From Chloroflexi bacterium OLB13 (GTDB taxonomy: Bacteria; Chloroflexota; Anaerolineae; Aggregatilineales; Phototrophicaceae), in NCBI GenBank assembly GCA_001567485.1, contig JZRA01000048.1, forward strand, positions 83,968 to 147,967: a stretch of DNA of 64,000 nt, read 5' to 3'. Position 1 is the stretch's first letter; every line of letters begins with the position of its first letter. The notes beneath the pieces are model-generated. The model did not search any database. It saw only the letters and a list, made by a program, of their open reading frames with translations, and was not told where the DNA came from. The translations under genes and the position numbers were made by a program. Positions 46,313-55,420 of the stretch are shown piece by piece.

Positions 46313-46337
46313 TTCACACCCGAAAGGCGCGCCCCGT

Positions 46338-47093
46338 ATGGGCGGCACACTTCTCAACGCGCTGACCGTCCTGATCGGCAGCGTGCTCGGCATGGTGATC
46401 GGCGACCGCTTTCCGTCCCGGATGCGCGAGACGATCGTCACCGGTCTCGGCCTCGTCACGCTCATCGTCGGCATCAGCAACGGCCAGTCGTCGGGCAATA
46501 TCGTCATTCCGTTGTTCAGCATCACCATCGGCGGCTTGCTTGGCGAGTGGCTGCGCATCGACGCCGCGCTTGACCGTCTTGCCGGTTGGCTTCAGCGCCG
46601 GGTGGGCGGAGCGACGGACGGTGATGCGCACGAACGGTCAACCACCGACAGCGCGCGGCAGCGGTTCATCACTGGCTTCGTCACCGCAAGCCTGCTGTTC
46701 TGCGTTGGCCCGCTGACGATCCTCGGCTCGATTCAGGACGGCATGGGCTTACCTATCGGGTTCGAGCAGCTTCTCATCAAGAGCGTGCTCGACGGATTCG
46801 CCGCGCTGGCGCTGGCAGCGAGCTTCGGGCTTGGCGTCGTGTTCACCGTGCTCACCGTGCTGATCGTGCAGGGCGGCCTCGCGCTGATCGGCTCGTTCGC
46901 GGGACAGTTTATGAGCGAGATTATGGTGACGGAGATGACGGCCACCGGCGGCCTGATCCTGATCGGTTTGGCGCTCATCCTGCTTGACGTCAAGCGCCCG
47001 CGTGTCGCCAACCTCCTGCCCGCGCTGCTGGTCGCGCCGTTGATCGTCGCCGCGGCCGCCGCGTTCGGAATCGACATCTACCCGTTCAGCTAG
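46338..47093 (+). CDS. DUF554 family membrane protein
   Basis: 251 residues from the ATG at 46338 (MGGTLLNALTVLIGSVLGMV). The frame extends upstream to 46086 but that part is rmlB read in another frame. About seven membrane segments; GNIVIPLFSITIGGLLGEWL, LLFCVGPLTILGSIQDG and GLSLIVVQG-like sequences define the DUF554 family (YdfK of Bacillus). The family probably transports a small solute; substrate unknown. It is inside the exopolysaccharide run by position but need not be functionally linked. Confidence 0.9.
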   Translation: MGGTLLNALTVLIGSVLGMVIGDRFPSRMRETIVTGLGLVTLIVGISNGQSSGNIVIPLFSITIGGLLGEWLRIDAALDRLAGWLQRRVGGATDGDAHERSTTDSARQRFITGFVTASLLFCVGPLTILGSIQDGMGLPIGFEQLLIKSVLDGFAALALAASFGLGVVFTVLTVLIVQGGLALIGSFAGQFMSEIMVTEMTATGGLILIGLALILLDVKRPRVANLLPALLVAPLIVAAAAAFGIDIYPFS

Positions 47094-47118
47094 ACTCCAG
47101 CGCACCGGAGCGCGCCCC

Positions 47119-48498
47119 ATGCGGTTCGACAACGAAACCGACGCCGTAACATATATCTTCGAATCTATCGCCGCCAGTGGTTGGCGGACACGCGGCCTCG
47201 ATGAGAACACCCGCAGCCTCGCGCCATCGCGCGCGCTGCTGGAACGCCTCGGCCTCCCACACGGCCGCCGGGAGTACGCAGTTGTCACCGGCAGCAAGGG
47301 CAAAGGCTCGGTCACGATCCTCACCGCCCGCATCCTTCGCGAACTCGGCCACCGCGTCGGCACGATCACCAGTCCGCACTTGATTAGTTATCGCGAGCGG
47401 ATTCGCGTCAACGGCGCGGCGATCCCGGCCGCCGACTTCCTGCGGCTTGTCGATCACATCGCGCCGGCGGTCGATGCCGTGGTGTCGGGCTTGCCGGCCG
47501 GCGCGTATCTCAGCCCACAGGGCATCTTCCTCGCGCTGGCGCTGTCATGGTTCGACGAGAACGCGGTGGATACGGCGGTGATCGAGGTCGGGCGCGGCGG
47601 GCGTTTCGATGACAACATCCTCGTTGACAACCGGCTGGCGCTGTTCACGCCGATCGTGCTGGAGCATATGCGCTACCTCGGCCCGACCGTCGAGCGCATC
47701 GCGTGGCATAAGGCCGGCATCCTCAAACCGGGCGGCGATGGCCTCAGCCTGCCGCAGCAGCCCGACGCCGAGGCGCAAATCCGGCTTGAGGCGGAGCGCA
47801 TTCGGGCAACCATCCAGTTCTTGAACCCGTCCGATCTCGGTCAGTACGCAGGGGACTGGGAGCGCGGCGTGCGGATGCGAGTTCCTGAGTCGCAGTCGGT
47901 CGCTCGTCTGCCCTTCTACGGGCGTTATGCCGTCGACAATGCGAGTCTGGCGCTGCGCGCAGCACACCATCTGCACCATACCACAGCGTCTACGCGACTG
48001 CCGCGGCCGCAGTTCACCGCGCTGGCGATCCCCGCGCTGGAAGCGGCTGTCTGGCCGGGGCGCTGCGAAAAGCTGCTTGATCGGCCGCAGGTATTCATCG
48101 ACGGTGCGGTTAATCCCCTGTCGCTTCAGGTCTACTTGGACAGCGTGCGGGATCGCATCACCCGCCCGCTGGTGATCGTCGCGGCCGTGCCGACCGACCG
48201 TGATATCGCGACGACGTACCGGCTGATGGCGGCGCAGGCCGATCATCTCATCCTGACCTCAAGCGAACGCAACATCACGATACGATTTCCCGACGAATCA
48301 ACGGCGCTGGCGGCTGCTCAGGCCGCGGTCAGCACGGCCGACCGGCACGTCGAGATCGCGTATGCGCCGGATATCGCGTCCGCCCTTCCGCTCGCGCTCG
48401 GCCGCGCCGGAGATGACGGCACGGTTCTGCTCGCTGTCGCGCAGCCAGCGGTCGCCGACACGATGGCCCACTTTGGCCGTTCTTTCGAGCAAATCTAG
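47119..48498 (+). CDS. folC: Folylpolyglutamate/dihydrofolate synthase FolC
   Basis: 459 residues. Mur-ligase-type fold: P-loop VVTGSKGKGSVTIL, TSPHLISYRERIRVNG, and the central ATPase motif EVGRGGRFDDNILVDN. It adds glutamate to folates, and perhaps to dihydropteroate. The usual DGAHNP motif is DGAVNPLS, one change near the domain boundary. The start ATG at 47119 follows DUF554 by 25 bases. Bifunctionality cannot be told from sequence. Confidence 0.92.
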   Translation: MRFDNETDAVTYIFESIAASGWRTRGLDENTRSLAPSRALLERLGLPHGRREYAVVTGSKGKGSVTILTARILRELGHRVGTITSPHLISYRERIRVNGAAIPAADFLRLVDHIAPAVDAVVSGLPAGAYLSPQGIFLALALSWFDENAVDTAVIEVGRGGRFDDNILVDNRLALFTPIVLEHMRYLGPTVERIAWHKAGILKPGGDGLSLPQQPDAEAQIRLEAERIRATIQFLNPSDLGQYAGDWERGVRMRVPESQSVARLPFYGRYAVDNASLALRAAHHLHHTTASTRLPRPQFTALAIPALEAAVWPGRCEKLLDRPQVFIDGAVNPLSLQVYLDSVRDRITRPLVIVAAVPTDRDIATTYRLMAAQADHLILTSSERNITIRFPDESTALAAAQAAVSTADRHVEIAYAPDIASALPLALGRAGDDGTVLLAVAQPAVADTMAHFGRSFEQI

Positions 48499-48502
48499 GC
48501 AC

Positions 48503-48508
48503 TATAAT
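48503..48508 (+). promoter_or_regulatory. Candidate -10 box (TATAAT) before the nucleotide-sugar dehydrogenase
   Basis: A consensus TATAAT lies 38 bases before the ATG at 48546, just after the folC stop. The matching -35 would be TTCTTT at 17 bases, which is poor. It could provide a secondary promoter for the next gene, which has an AAGGA ribosome site. Confidence 0.45.
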
Positions 48509-48545
48509 CGCCCTATGTTCGTCTGATCCAAGGACTGTCATTCCA

Positions 48546-49858
48546 ATGTCTCACAAAGAGGAGCTGCTGAGGCGAATCGGCACGCGTGACGCGCGCGTCG
48601 GCATCGTCGGCCTCGGCTACGTCGGCCTGCCGCTCGCGGTCGAATTCGCGGAGGTCGGGTTTCACGTCGTCGGCATCGACGTCAGCGAGGAAAAAGTGGC
48701 GCTGCTCAACAGCGGCAAAAGCTACGTGGGGGACGTTCCCAGCGAACGCCTTGCGCCGCTGGTGAAAAGCGGCAAGTTCATCGCCAGCACCAACTACCGC
48801 GACCTTGAGACGGTCGACGCGATCAGCATCTGCGTGCCGACACCGCTGCGCAAGACCAAAGACCCGGATATGTCGTATGTCATTCAGGCGCTGGAAGCCG
48901 TCGCCGAGGTGGCGCACGAAGGGCTGCTCGTCGTCCTTGAAAGCACCACCTACCCCGCACCACCAACGAACTGCTTGAGCCGAAGTTCCGGGATGCCGGG
49001 TTCAAGATCGGTGAGGATGCATTTATTGCCTTCTCGCCTGAGCGCATCGACCCCTCCAACCCGACCTACGGCGTCCGCAATACGCCGAAGGTCGTCGGCG
49101 GCTCGACTCCCGCTTGCACCGAGATCGCGGTTGCGCTGTACAGCACCGCTGTCGATCATGTCATCCCGGTGTCATCACCCACCTCGGCGGAGATGGTCAA
49201 GCTGCTGGAAAACACCTTCCGCGCCGTCAATATCGGCCTCGTCAACGAGATCGCGCTGATCTGTGACCGGCTGGGGATCAACGTGTGGGAAGTGATCGAA
49301 GCGGCCAAGACCAAGCCGTTCGGGTTCATGCCGTTCTACCCCGGCCCGGGGCTGGGCGGCCACTGCATCCCGATCGACCCGCTGTACCTGAGCTGGAAGC
49401 TAAAGACGCTGAACTATACGGCGCGGTTCATCGAACTCGCCAGCGAGATCAACGCGTCGATGCCGGCGCATGTGCTTACCAAGGTCTCCGACGCGCTCAA
49501 CGACGACGGCAAGGCAGTTCGCGGGTCACGGATCGTCGTGCTGGGCGTGGCGTACAAGAAGGATGTCGACGACGTGCGCGAAAGCCCTGCGCTCGACGTG
49601 CTTCACCTGCTGCTCGAAAAGGGCGCTCATGTCGTCTATCACGATCCATTTGTGCCAAGCCTGCGGCTCGAAGACGGGCGCAAGCTGACCAGCACGGCGT
49701 ACAGTGACGCGCTGCTCGCTGACGCGGACTGTGTCGTGGTCGTGACCGATCACAGCGTGATCGACTATTCGCACGTTAAATCGACCGCGCACTTGGTGGT
49801 CGATTCGCGTAATGCGCTGGCGAAGGCCACGGGTTCGGCGCGGGTCGTCTCGCTGTAG
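48546..49858 (+). CDS. UDP-N-acetylglucosamine/mannosamine-type 6-dehydrogenase (frameshifted)
   Basis: About 437 residues, split by one missing G at 48957: TACCCCGC[G]CACC should read Tyr-Pro-Gly-Thr-Thr (usually YPGTT). The first frame carries the NAD motif GIVGLGYVGLPLAVEFAEVG; the second resumes NELLEPKFRDAGFKIGED and includes the catalytic Cys in GLGGHCIPIDPLYL, then the C-terminal domain (ESPALDVLHLLLEKG). The IPIDP signature puts it with WbpA/WecC-type enzymes, which oxidise UDP-HexNAc to the uronate. It closes the exopolysaccharide gene group. Confidence 0.88.
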
Positions 49859-49875
49859 GGATTGCGGAATCGAAA

Positions 49876-49903
49876 ATCGCCCTGCTCGGTTGGGCAGGGC
49901 GAT
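49876..49903 (-). terminator. Rho-independent terminator of rpmF
   Basis: ATCGCCCTGC and GCAGGGCGAT pair over 10 bases with an 8-base loop. On the minus strand it is followed by TTTTCGATTCC. The terminator lies 29 bases after the rpmF stop. On the plus strand the T run is absent, so it serves rpmF rather than the dehydrogenase gene. Confidence 0.8.
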
Positions 49904-49931
49904 CCGTACTCATGCTGATGGCGACGGCTGA

Positions 49932-50120
49932 TTAGGACTCGGTCGTCACCTGAACGATGGTCTGGCCGCGGTATGAACCGCACTTCGGGCATACGCGGTG
50001 CGCAATGTGGTACTCACCACACGTTTCGCACTCGACGAGATGCTTCAGCGAGAGCGCGTCATGGGCACGCCGGCGGTCACGACGACCCTTCGAGATCTTA
50101 CGCTTGGGAAGGGGACCCAT
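49932..50120 (-). CDS. rpmF: 50S ribosomal protein L32
   Basis: 62 residues from the ATG at 50120 with GAGGAG 9 bases upstream; five codons upstream in frame are not needed. MGPLPKRKISKGRRDRRRAH is the standard L32 start and the zinc ribbon has four Cys (CETC and CPKC). It is a small structural protein of the large subunit, and the zinc-binding (C+) form. It is monocistronic here, with its own strong promoter (50185-50213), a leader hairpin and a terminator. Confidence 0.97.
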   Translation of the reverse strand: MGPLPKRKISKGRRDRRRAHDALSLKHLVECETCGEYHIAHRVCPKCGSYRGQTIVQVTTES

Positions 50121-50149
50121 CGGGCGTCTCCTCAACTAGATAACTGACG

Positions 50150-50172
50150 AAAAAAGATAGCCCAACGGGCTA
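50150..50172 (-). promoter_or_regulatory. rpmF leader hairpin with T run, possible attenuator
   Basis: On the minus strand TAGCCC-GTT-GGGCTA is followed by TC and six T residues. It begins about 6 bases after the predicted transcript start and ends 30 bases before the ribosome site of rpmF. In form it is a short intrinsic terminator in the 5' leader, so it could give premature termination regulated by L32 or another factor. Strength of a 6-base-pair stem is modest. Confidence 0.5.
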
Positions 50173-50184
50173 ACGCGTCCGAGT

Positions 50185-50213
50185 ATTATAGGAATGCACC
50201 TCAGTGAAGTCAA
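50185..50213 (-). promoter_or_regulatory. Strong promoter of rpmF (TTGACT-N17-TATAAT)
   Basis: On the minus strand TTGACT (plus 50208-50213) is 17 bases from a consensus TATAAT (plus 50185-50190). Both hexamers and the spacing are near ideal, fitting a ribosomal protein gene. The -35 box lies inside the beginning of the divergent monooxygenase gene. Confidence 0.8.
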
Positions 50214-51454
50214 CGGCTAACGATCACGCATCCAACCCGATTCTGGTGATTGGCGCAGGCCCCGCGGGGATCGTCACGGGCTACTTCTTACAGCGGGCCG
50301 GCCTGCCCTACGAGATCATCGACCGGGCCAACGTCATCGCCTCGACATGGGCCAACCTGTATCCGTCGCTTCGCCTGAATACAACGCGGTATTTCTCGCA
50401 CATGCCGGGCCGCCGCTTTCCGCTGAAATGGGGTGAGTTCCCGACCGGTAAGCAGTATCACGACTACGTTGCAGGTTTCGTCGACGCACATCGGCTGAAC
50501 ATCACGCTGGGGGTCGATGTCTCGTGCCTGCGACCGGCCGGCGGCGGCGCGTGGGAAGTCACGTCAAGCCGCGGTCGTGAATGCTATCGAAACGTCGTGA
50601 TCGCGACCGGGCGCTTCAGCAATCCGTATACTGCCGCAATCCCCGGCCTGACCGGCTTTCAAGGCGGCCGGATTCATGCACACGACTACCACGGGCCGGA
50701 GCCGTTCACGGACAAGCGCGTGCTGATCGTCGGTAACGGGCCGAGCGGCCTCGATATCGCGCTGGAGATCGGGAAGCACAACGGGCCGGTTCAACCGGCG
50801 CTGTTGAGTATGCGGACGGGGATCACACTCAGGCGGCGCTATCCGCTGGGCTTGAGTAAGCACGCATGGATGTTGGTCACGCGATGGCTTCCCGAACGCA
50901 TCTGCGAGCCGTTTCTGGAGTACGTCGAACAGCTCGGATTTCCGCAGTCGGCACTGCGCGGCATCAAGACGCCGAAAAGGGGCATGACCAGCGGCGCGGT
51001 AGCGGCTCGTGGCGGCGAGTTGATCCCTGCCGTGCGGCGCGGCGAGGTGATCTGCGTCGACGGTCCGTCACGCTTCACCGCGAACGGCGTAGTCCTCACT
51101 GACGGATCGACACACGCGATTGACGCCGTGATTATGGCGACCGGCTACCGGCCCGCGCTTGGTTTCCTCGACGGGATCCACTGCGAATGCGACGATCAGG
51201 GCTGGCCGCGGCGGTTCAACAGCATGCCCTACGACATCGACACCGCGAAGCTCATCTATCGCGGCACGTACGACGTCGGCGCGGCCATCGACGCGCAGTT
51301 CGAGCCTACGTTACGCGAACTCAACGGATATCCCGGCCTGTTTCAAGTCGGCCTGTATTACAAAGGCAAAGGCGCGATGTATAACTTCAACGTCGAGGCC
51401 GAGATTGCCGCGGCGCAGCTGGTTCAACGTCTCGCCGGGACATCGGTTGCGTGA
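50204..51454 (+). CDS. Flavin-containing monooxygenase-like oxidoreductase
   Basis: 416 residues from the GTG at 50204. FAD-binding GAGPAG (17-22), NADPH-type GNGPSG (in LIVGNGPSGLDIALEIGK) and the ATGYRP late motif identify the FMO/Baeyer-Villiger-like group. Substrate could be an amine, sulfide or ketone. The N-terminus overlaps the promoter of rpmF; a short unrelated ATG at 50194 (8 codons) is not meaningful. Codon use and context are chromosomal and there is no neighbour of known pathway. Confidence 0.85.
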   Translation: MKSTANDHASNPILVIGAGPAGIVTGYFLQRAGLPYEIIDRANVIASTWANLYPSLRLNTTRYFSHMPGRRFPLKWGEFPTGKQYHDYVAGFVDAHRLNITLGVDVSCLRPAGGGAWEVTSSRGRECYRNVVIATGRFSNPYTAAIPGLTGFQGGRIHAHDYHGPEPFTDKRVLIVGNGPSGLDIALEIGKHNGPVQPALLSMRTGITLRRRYPLGLSKHAWMLVTRWLPERICEPFLEYVEQLGFPQSALRGIKTPKRGMTSGAVAARGGELIPAVRRGEVICVDGPSRFTANGVVLTDGSTHAIDAVIMATGYRPALGFLDGIHCECDDQGWPRRFNSMPYDIDTAKLIYRGTYDVGAAIDAQFEPTLRELNGYPGLFQVGLYYKGKGAMYNFNVEAEIAAAQLVQRLAGTSVA

Positions 51455-51505
51455 CCCGCGACTGCGGCTTGGCGACAAGTCGTGGCTGTGGGCGGACGCT
51501 TCGCC

Positions 51506-51534
51506 TTGCCTACGCTCTGAGACTCCACTATAAT
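51506..51534 (+). promoter_or_regulatory. Promoter of tRNA-Cys (TTGCCT-N17-TATAAT)
   Basis: TTGCCT (51506-51511) and a consensus TATAAT (51529-51534) are 17 bases apart. The tRNA starts 12 bases after the -10 box, so the transcript has a short 5' leader that RNase P would remove. Confidence 0.8.
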
Positions 51535-51545
51535 GTCGTGAGCAC

Positions 51546-51616
<71 letters not shown>

Positions 51617-51622
51617 CAAACA

Positions 51623-51652
51623 AAACGGCGCATCCCAATTGATGCGCCGTTT
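51623..51652. terminator. Strong terminator after tRNA-Cys
   Basis: AAACGGCGCATC and GATGCGCCGTTT form a 12-base-pair stem with a 6-base loop (CCAATT), followed by TTGCGTTG on the plus strand. It can serve as the end for both the tRNA and the convergent DUF4013 gene. Confidence 0.85.
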
Positions 51653-51676
51653 GCGTTGTGTTGGAGTCCATCGCCA

Positions 51677-52342
51677 TCAGCGACCGACGACCGCCCGGCC
51701 GTACAGCCCGGTCTGGAACGCGACCGCGAGCGTAAGCCCGAAGGCGAGCATCAGGCCGGGGATGATCAGAAAGACGAAGCCGATCGGGATCAGCACAGCG
51801 AAGATCAAGCCCACGATGTAGAACGATCCGGACGCGATGAGCGCTTCGACCGGCCGTTTGAACACCGCGTTGTACGCGCCAACCACGTCGACAAACGCTG
51901 TGGCGTCGTCCGTCACCGCGAACTTGGCGATGGGGTACATAATCAGCGGGAACGCGAAGATCACCAACACCGGGATCGTCACGATCAGCACCATCGAGAA
52001 CATCAACAGCAGGCCGTAGATAAACCCACCCACCGTTACGATCAGGCCGCGGATGAAGTCGTTCACCCAGTCATCCCATTCCGGCAGCGTATAGTCTCCG
52101 TGCACCACGCGCCGAGTGGCTCGCAGCGCGTATCCGGCAACTACCATCGACCCGAAGAACGGGATGAAGTTGAGCAGCGCCCCGATCAACAGTTTGCTCC
52201 ACGTCGATGATCCGCCAATCAGCGGGTACTGCACCGACGCGCTGACATAGGCGCCACATCCCGCCTGCTCCTGATCGGCATGGAAGCCCGCATCAGGGCG
52301 AATCACATCACTGAACTTCGTTTTTTCCGTGTAGTACGTCAT
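51677..52342 (-). CDS. DUF4013 family membrane protein
   Basis: 221 residues. A cytosolic N-terminus, a first region (STWSKLLIGALLNFIPFFGS, YALRATRRVVHGDYTLPEWD) and about four membrane segments. The R..R...G....PEWDDW signature is the DUF4013 hallmark. AAGGA lies about 10 bases before the ATG at 52342. Possibly a membrane remodelling or transport-related protein; function unknown. Confidence 0.9.
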   Translation of the reverse strand: MTYYTEKTKFSDVIRPDAGFHADQEQAGCGAYVSASVQYPLIGGSSTWSKLLIGALLNFIPFFGSMVVAGYALRATRRVVHGDYTLPEWDDWVNDFIRGLIVTVGGFIYGLLLMFSMVLIVTIPVLVIFAFPLIMYPIAKFAVTDDATAFVDVVGAYNAVFKRPVEALIASGSFYIVGLIFAVLIPIGFVFLIIPGLMLAFGLTLAVAFQTGLYGRAVVGR

Positions 52343-52450
52343 GGCGTTCGTCCTTGCCCAATCGTATCGTTACCGCGGATATCCGGCGGACGGAGAACCC
52401 GCGAAAGTCTCAATCATCTATAAGACTATACGCATTAGGACGGCTGTTCG

Positions 52451-52480
52451 TTGCGGCTCACGGCGTTTTTCCGCTACTCT
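52451..52480 (+). promoter_or_regulatory. Candidate leaderless promoter (TTGCGG-N18-TACTCT)
   Basis: TTGCGG (52451-52456) and TACTCT (52475-52480) lie 18 bases apart. The ATG at 52487 is only 6 bases after the -10 box, so the transcript would start at or inside the start codon. No ribosome site is visible. The spacing resembles the case at 11710-11738. Confidence 0.45.
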
Positions 52481-52486
52481 GATCGC

Positions 52487-52702
52487 ATGACAGCTTCCGA
52501 CAACAGCACCCCAGACTGCGAGCGCACCGCCTATCGACTGCGCCTACGGACGGCCGAGCACAATCTGCGTCCAGCGGCCCCGCCCGTGCCGAACTACACG
52601 CTGGCCGAGGTCTGCCCGGCCTGCGATGCGGCGGTGTATCGCCACGCGTGCAAAGTGCGCTGTCCACGCTGCGGCTTTATGTGGGATTGCAGCGAACTAT
52701 GA
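52487..52702 (+). CDS. Small zinc-ribbon protein
   Basis: 71 residues from the ATG at 52487. The C-terminal half has two Cys pairs, CPAC and CPRC, about 14 residues apart with an extra Cys between, forming a zinc ribbon (AEVCPACDAAVYRH, VRCPRCGFMWDCSEL). Such proteins often bind nucleic acid or proteins. Its end overlaps the convergent gene by 6 bases. Function unknown. Confidence 0.75.
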   Translation: MTASDNSTPDCERTAYRLRLRTAEHNLRPAAPPVPNYTLAEVCPACDAAVYRHACKVRCPRCGFMWDCSEL

Positions 52703-53683
52703 CTTCGGCGGATCGCTGGGCGTCTTGATCGCTGAGGCCGGCGTAGGCTTGTGCGTGTCACCCGCAGGTGTTGGCGTCACGGTCGGCGGCGTTTCGGTCG
52801 CCGTCAAATGCGAGATGTGTGCGCCGCACACCTGCCCGAACACCGCAAATGCAAACCGGCCGTTATCATCCAGCGCCAGCGCACTCAGCGCCGCATTGAC
52901 CGGCGGCAGCTCGGCGAATCCGACAAGCTGGCGTTCGTCCGATGCGCTCAGCACGTCAATCGCAAACCGTTGATGCGTGAGCTTTAGTCCGTCCGGATCG
53001 TACATCCGCAGCACGCCGCTGTCGGCGTCATACGTCATCAGGCGCGTGCCGTCAGGGGACAGCGCGAGACTGCTGCACGCATAATGCAGATCGCGCCGGC
53101 TGCTCACCTTGCCGCCGTCGATCACGACCAAGCGCGTGCCATCGCTGGCGACCAGCCGGTGGGTGCGCGGACTCATCTGCAGCAGCAGGCGGAGGTCGTG
53201 CGTCGGCTGGAGGCCCGGCTTGAGCGTCTTGATCACCCCGCCGATCTTGCCGATCAGCAGCGCGCCTTTCGAGTCGAGCGCGACAACGATCTGCGCGGCC
53301 GCATCGACAGCGAACGCATCCGGCACGACGTCGAACGTCAGGGTCTTGGGGCGGTCATCCGGGCCAGCGCACAAGGTGAACGTCGCGTCTCCGGTGTAAA
53401 TGACGGCGTGTTTGGCGGACGACCAAACGTGCACCGGCAGATTGCAGGCGTGGCTCCATCGCGCGACATGCGGCAGCTTGAATGCTTGCAGATACGCCCA
53501 GCGTTCGGCATGTCCGGCCGGAAGGGTGAAGGTGGCAGCGCCGTACGCATTACCGCGTTCGAGGTCGTACACAGCGGCGACGCCATCCAGCGCCCAAGCA
53601 GCGACCAGCTCCGGATTACCCGGCACGAGATCGACATGAACGATTGCGGAATTGGCGAGATGAACACGCCACGGTTTAGTCAT
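52697..53683 (-). CDS. Beta-propeller-like hypothetical protein
   Basis: 328 residues, no signal peptide. Repeating beta-strand blocks (IVHVDLVPGNPELVAAWALD, SLALSPDGTRLMTYDADSGV, LSALALDDNGRFAFAVFGQV) are WD40/propeller-like. The C-terminal tail is Pro/Thr-rich (TETPPTVTPTPAGD). Probably a protein-interaction scaffold in the cytosol; no catalytic residues are seen. The frame opens at the ATG at 53683 (MTKPWRVHLANSAIV). Confidence 0.65.
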   Translation of the reverse strand: MTKPWRVHLANSAIVHVDLVPGNPELVAAWALDGVAAVYDLERGNAYGAATFTLPAGHAERWAYLQAFKLPHVARWSHACNLPVHVWSSAKHAVIYTGDATFTLCAGPDDRPKTLTFDVVPDAFAVDAAAQIVVALDSKGALLIGKIGGVIKTLKPGLQPTHDLRLLLQMSPRTHRLVASDGTRLVVIDGGKVSSRRDLHYACSSLALSPDGTRLMTYDADSGVLRMYDPDGLKLTHQRFAIDVLSASDERQLVGFAELPPVNAALSALALDDNGRFAFAVFGQVCGAHISHLTATETPPTVTPTPAGDTHKPTPASAIKTPSDPPKS

Positions 53684-53744
53684 GCAGCACCTTCCCGATC
53701 CGGTAGAGGATACCCTGCGGGTCAGCCACCTTCAACCGCGACGG

Positions 53745-55391
53745 TTAGCTGGACGGCAGGGTCGCCAGTACACGCTGCACCTTGAGCGCGAGGTGCAGGA
53801 TCAGCCGGTTATCGGGGTCGTTGAGGTCAAGGCCGGTCAGTTCGCTGATGCGATCCAAGCGGTACACCAGCGTGTTGCGATGCACGGCAAGATCAGACGC
53901 CGCCTTGGCGAGATTACCATTGGCATCGAAAAAGCCGTTGAGCGTGCGGATCAAATCGCCCTGTTTGCGGTCATTGTGCTCGACCAGCGGGGCCAGCGCC
54001 TCTTCATAGAAGCGCCGGAGATGCTGCAGGCTGCGATCTTTGACGCCGAGCAGCAGCTGATACAGCTTCAGGTCGCCGTAGTAGGTCGACTTGTCGATAT
54101 CGCCGAGCTGCTGCGCAATCGTCAGCGAGTCCTTCGCCTCGCGATATGCGGCGCGCAGATCACGCAGCCCTTGAACCGGTCGGCTGATCCCGGCGGCGAC
54201 GACGCCCCCCGGTGCGCGCACATGCAGCTGCTCGCGGAGATATTCGATCTGCTGGCGCGCACGCGTCAACGCCTGATGCGAATCAAGCGGGTACAGCAGC
54301 ACGATCAAGTCCACGTACTGCCCGATCGCAAACTCGATTTGACGCCGCGTGAGATCGTCGCGCACAAACCCGATCAGCGAATCGAGTGGAAGCGGCACGC
54401 CAGACGCCGATACGGCGCGAAACGCCGTGGTGACATACAGCGAGTCGGGATCAAAGCCGGATTGATCGGCGCGCGCCATCAGCATGTCGTCATCGGCGGA
54501 CGTGCCGGAAAGCCACATCTGCACCCAGTCGCCGCGCGTCTGCTCGACCGCCGTTGCGATGGCGCGCGTCTTCGCCAACTGCACGGCACAGACTTCCGCG
54601 CCGTAGGTCAGGACGAGACGGTTGAACTCGTCAAGCGTAGACACGCCGGTGATTAGCGAGAGGAATCCCGCCACACGTTTTTCGACTTGAAGCGTGGTCG
54701 TGAATCCGAGCGGGCTGGACACGACGTTGTGTAATGCTTTGGACGACTCGCGCTGGAGCCAGCGCTGGAAGCTCTCAATCGCGGCCGAATCGACCGCGCC
54801 CCGCGCCCCGATTGCCGGGCGGCGCTGCCCAGAGACCTGCGCGATGTCCGTTTGCACGCCGGCGTCGTCGTGGACGACAACCGTCTTGCCGGTTGCCCGC
54901 GCGATGATCTGCAAGAGCGTGCCCAGCTCGCGGTTCTCGGCGGCCGCGCGCACAAGTTCGCGCTGAACCTCGATGGCGCGCTGTGTCACCTGTGCCGCGC
55001 CGCTGACGATCAGGCGGTTGATCTCGCGCTCGACACGGGCCATGTTGGCGTCCGGCGGCAGGACGATCAACGCGACATTGTGCTGGTTAGCGATGCTCAA
55101 GGCCTGCGGCGGCACGTCCTCGCGCAAGCGCAGCGCGACCGCCGCGGCGTTGGCGTCCGCGAGCCGCTGAACCACCTCGGTCACGCCGATACGGCTCTCG
55201 AAACTGCGCAGGAGATCCATCTGCACCAACGCCAGCTCGCCGCCGTAAAGCTCATTGTCGGCCGGCGGCTGTGCCCGCAGCGCCACGGCCCAACTGATCT
55301 GCGCATCCGGTGGCCCTGCGATGAGCTGTGTCTCAGGCGGCAATGCCGTCCGCAGCAGATACTGCAGCGAAACTGTGTTGGAATCAGTCAT
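53745..55391 (-). CDS. PucR-family transcriptional regulator
   Basis: 548 residues. N-terminal PucR sensory domain (ISWAVALRAQPPADNELYGG), a middle GAF-like part, a GGDEF-related CdaR-like region, and a C-terminal HTH of the PucR type (GNLAKAASDLAVHRNTLVYR). It normally regulates a nearby catabolic operon in response to a metabolite, but none with a clear substrate is adjacent. The ATG at 55391 fits an extended -10 at 55421. Confidence 0.92.
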   Translation of the reverse strand: MTDSNTVSLQYLLRTALPPETQLIAGPPDAQISWAVALRAQPPADNELYGGELALVQMDLLRSFESRIGVTEVVQRLADANAAAVALRLREDVPPQALSIANQHNVALIVLPPDANMARVEREINRLIVSGAAQVTQRAIEVQRELVRAAAENRELGTLLQIIARATGKTVVVHDDAGVQTDIAQVSGQRRPAIGARGAVDSAAIESFQRWLQRESSKALHNVVSSPLGFTTTLQVEKRVAGFLSLITGVSTLDEFNRLVLTYGAEVCAVQLAKTRAIATAVEQTRGDWVQMWLSGTSADDDMLMARADQSGFDPDSLYVTTAFRAVSASGVPLPLDSLIGFVRDDLTRRQIEFAIGQYVDLIVLLYPLDSHQALTRARQQIEYLREQLHVRAPGGVVAAGISRPVQGLRDLRAAYREAKDSLTIAQQLGDIDKSTYYGDLKLYQLLLGVKDRSLQHLRRFYEEALAPLVEHNDRKQGDLIRTLNGFFDANGNLAKAASDLAVHRNTLVYRLDRISELTGLDLNDPDNRLILHLALKVQRVLATLPSS

Positions 55392-55420
55392 TTGTTACAC
55401 CCGTATCGGCACATCCAACC

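Noticed and set aside
50194..50220. Eight-codon frame just before the monooxygenase gene as a leader peptide
   Set aside because: It has no repeated codon for one amino acid and no hairpin after it; likely chance.
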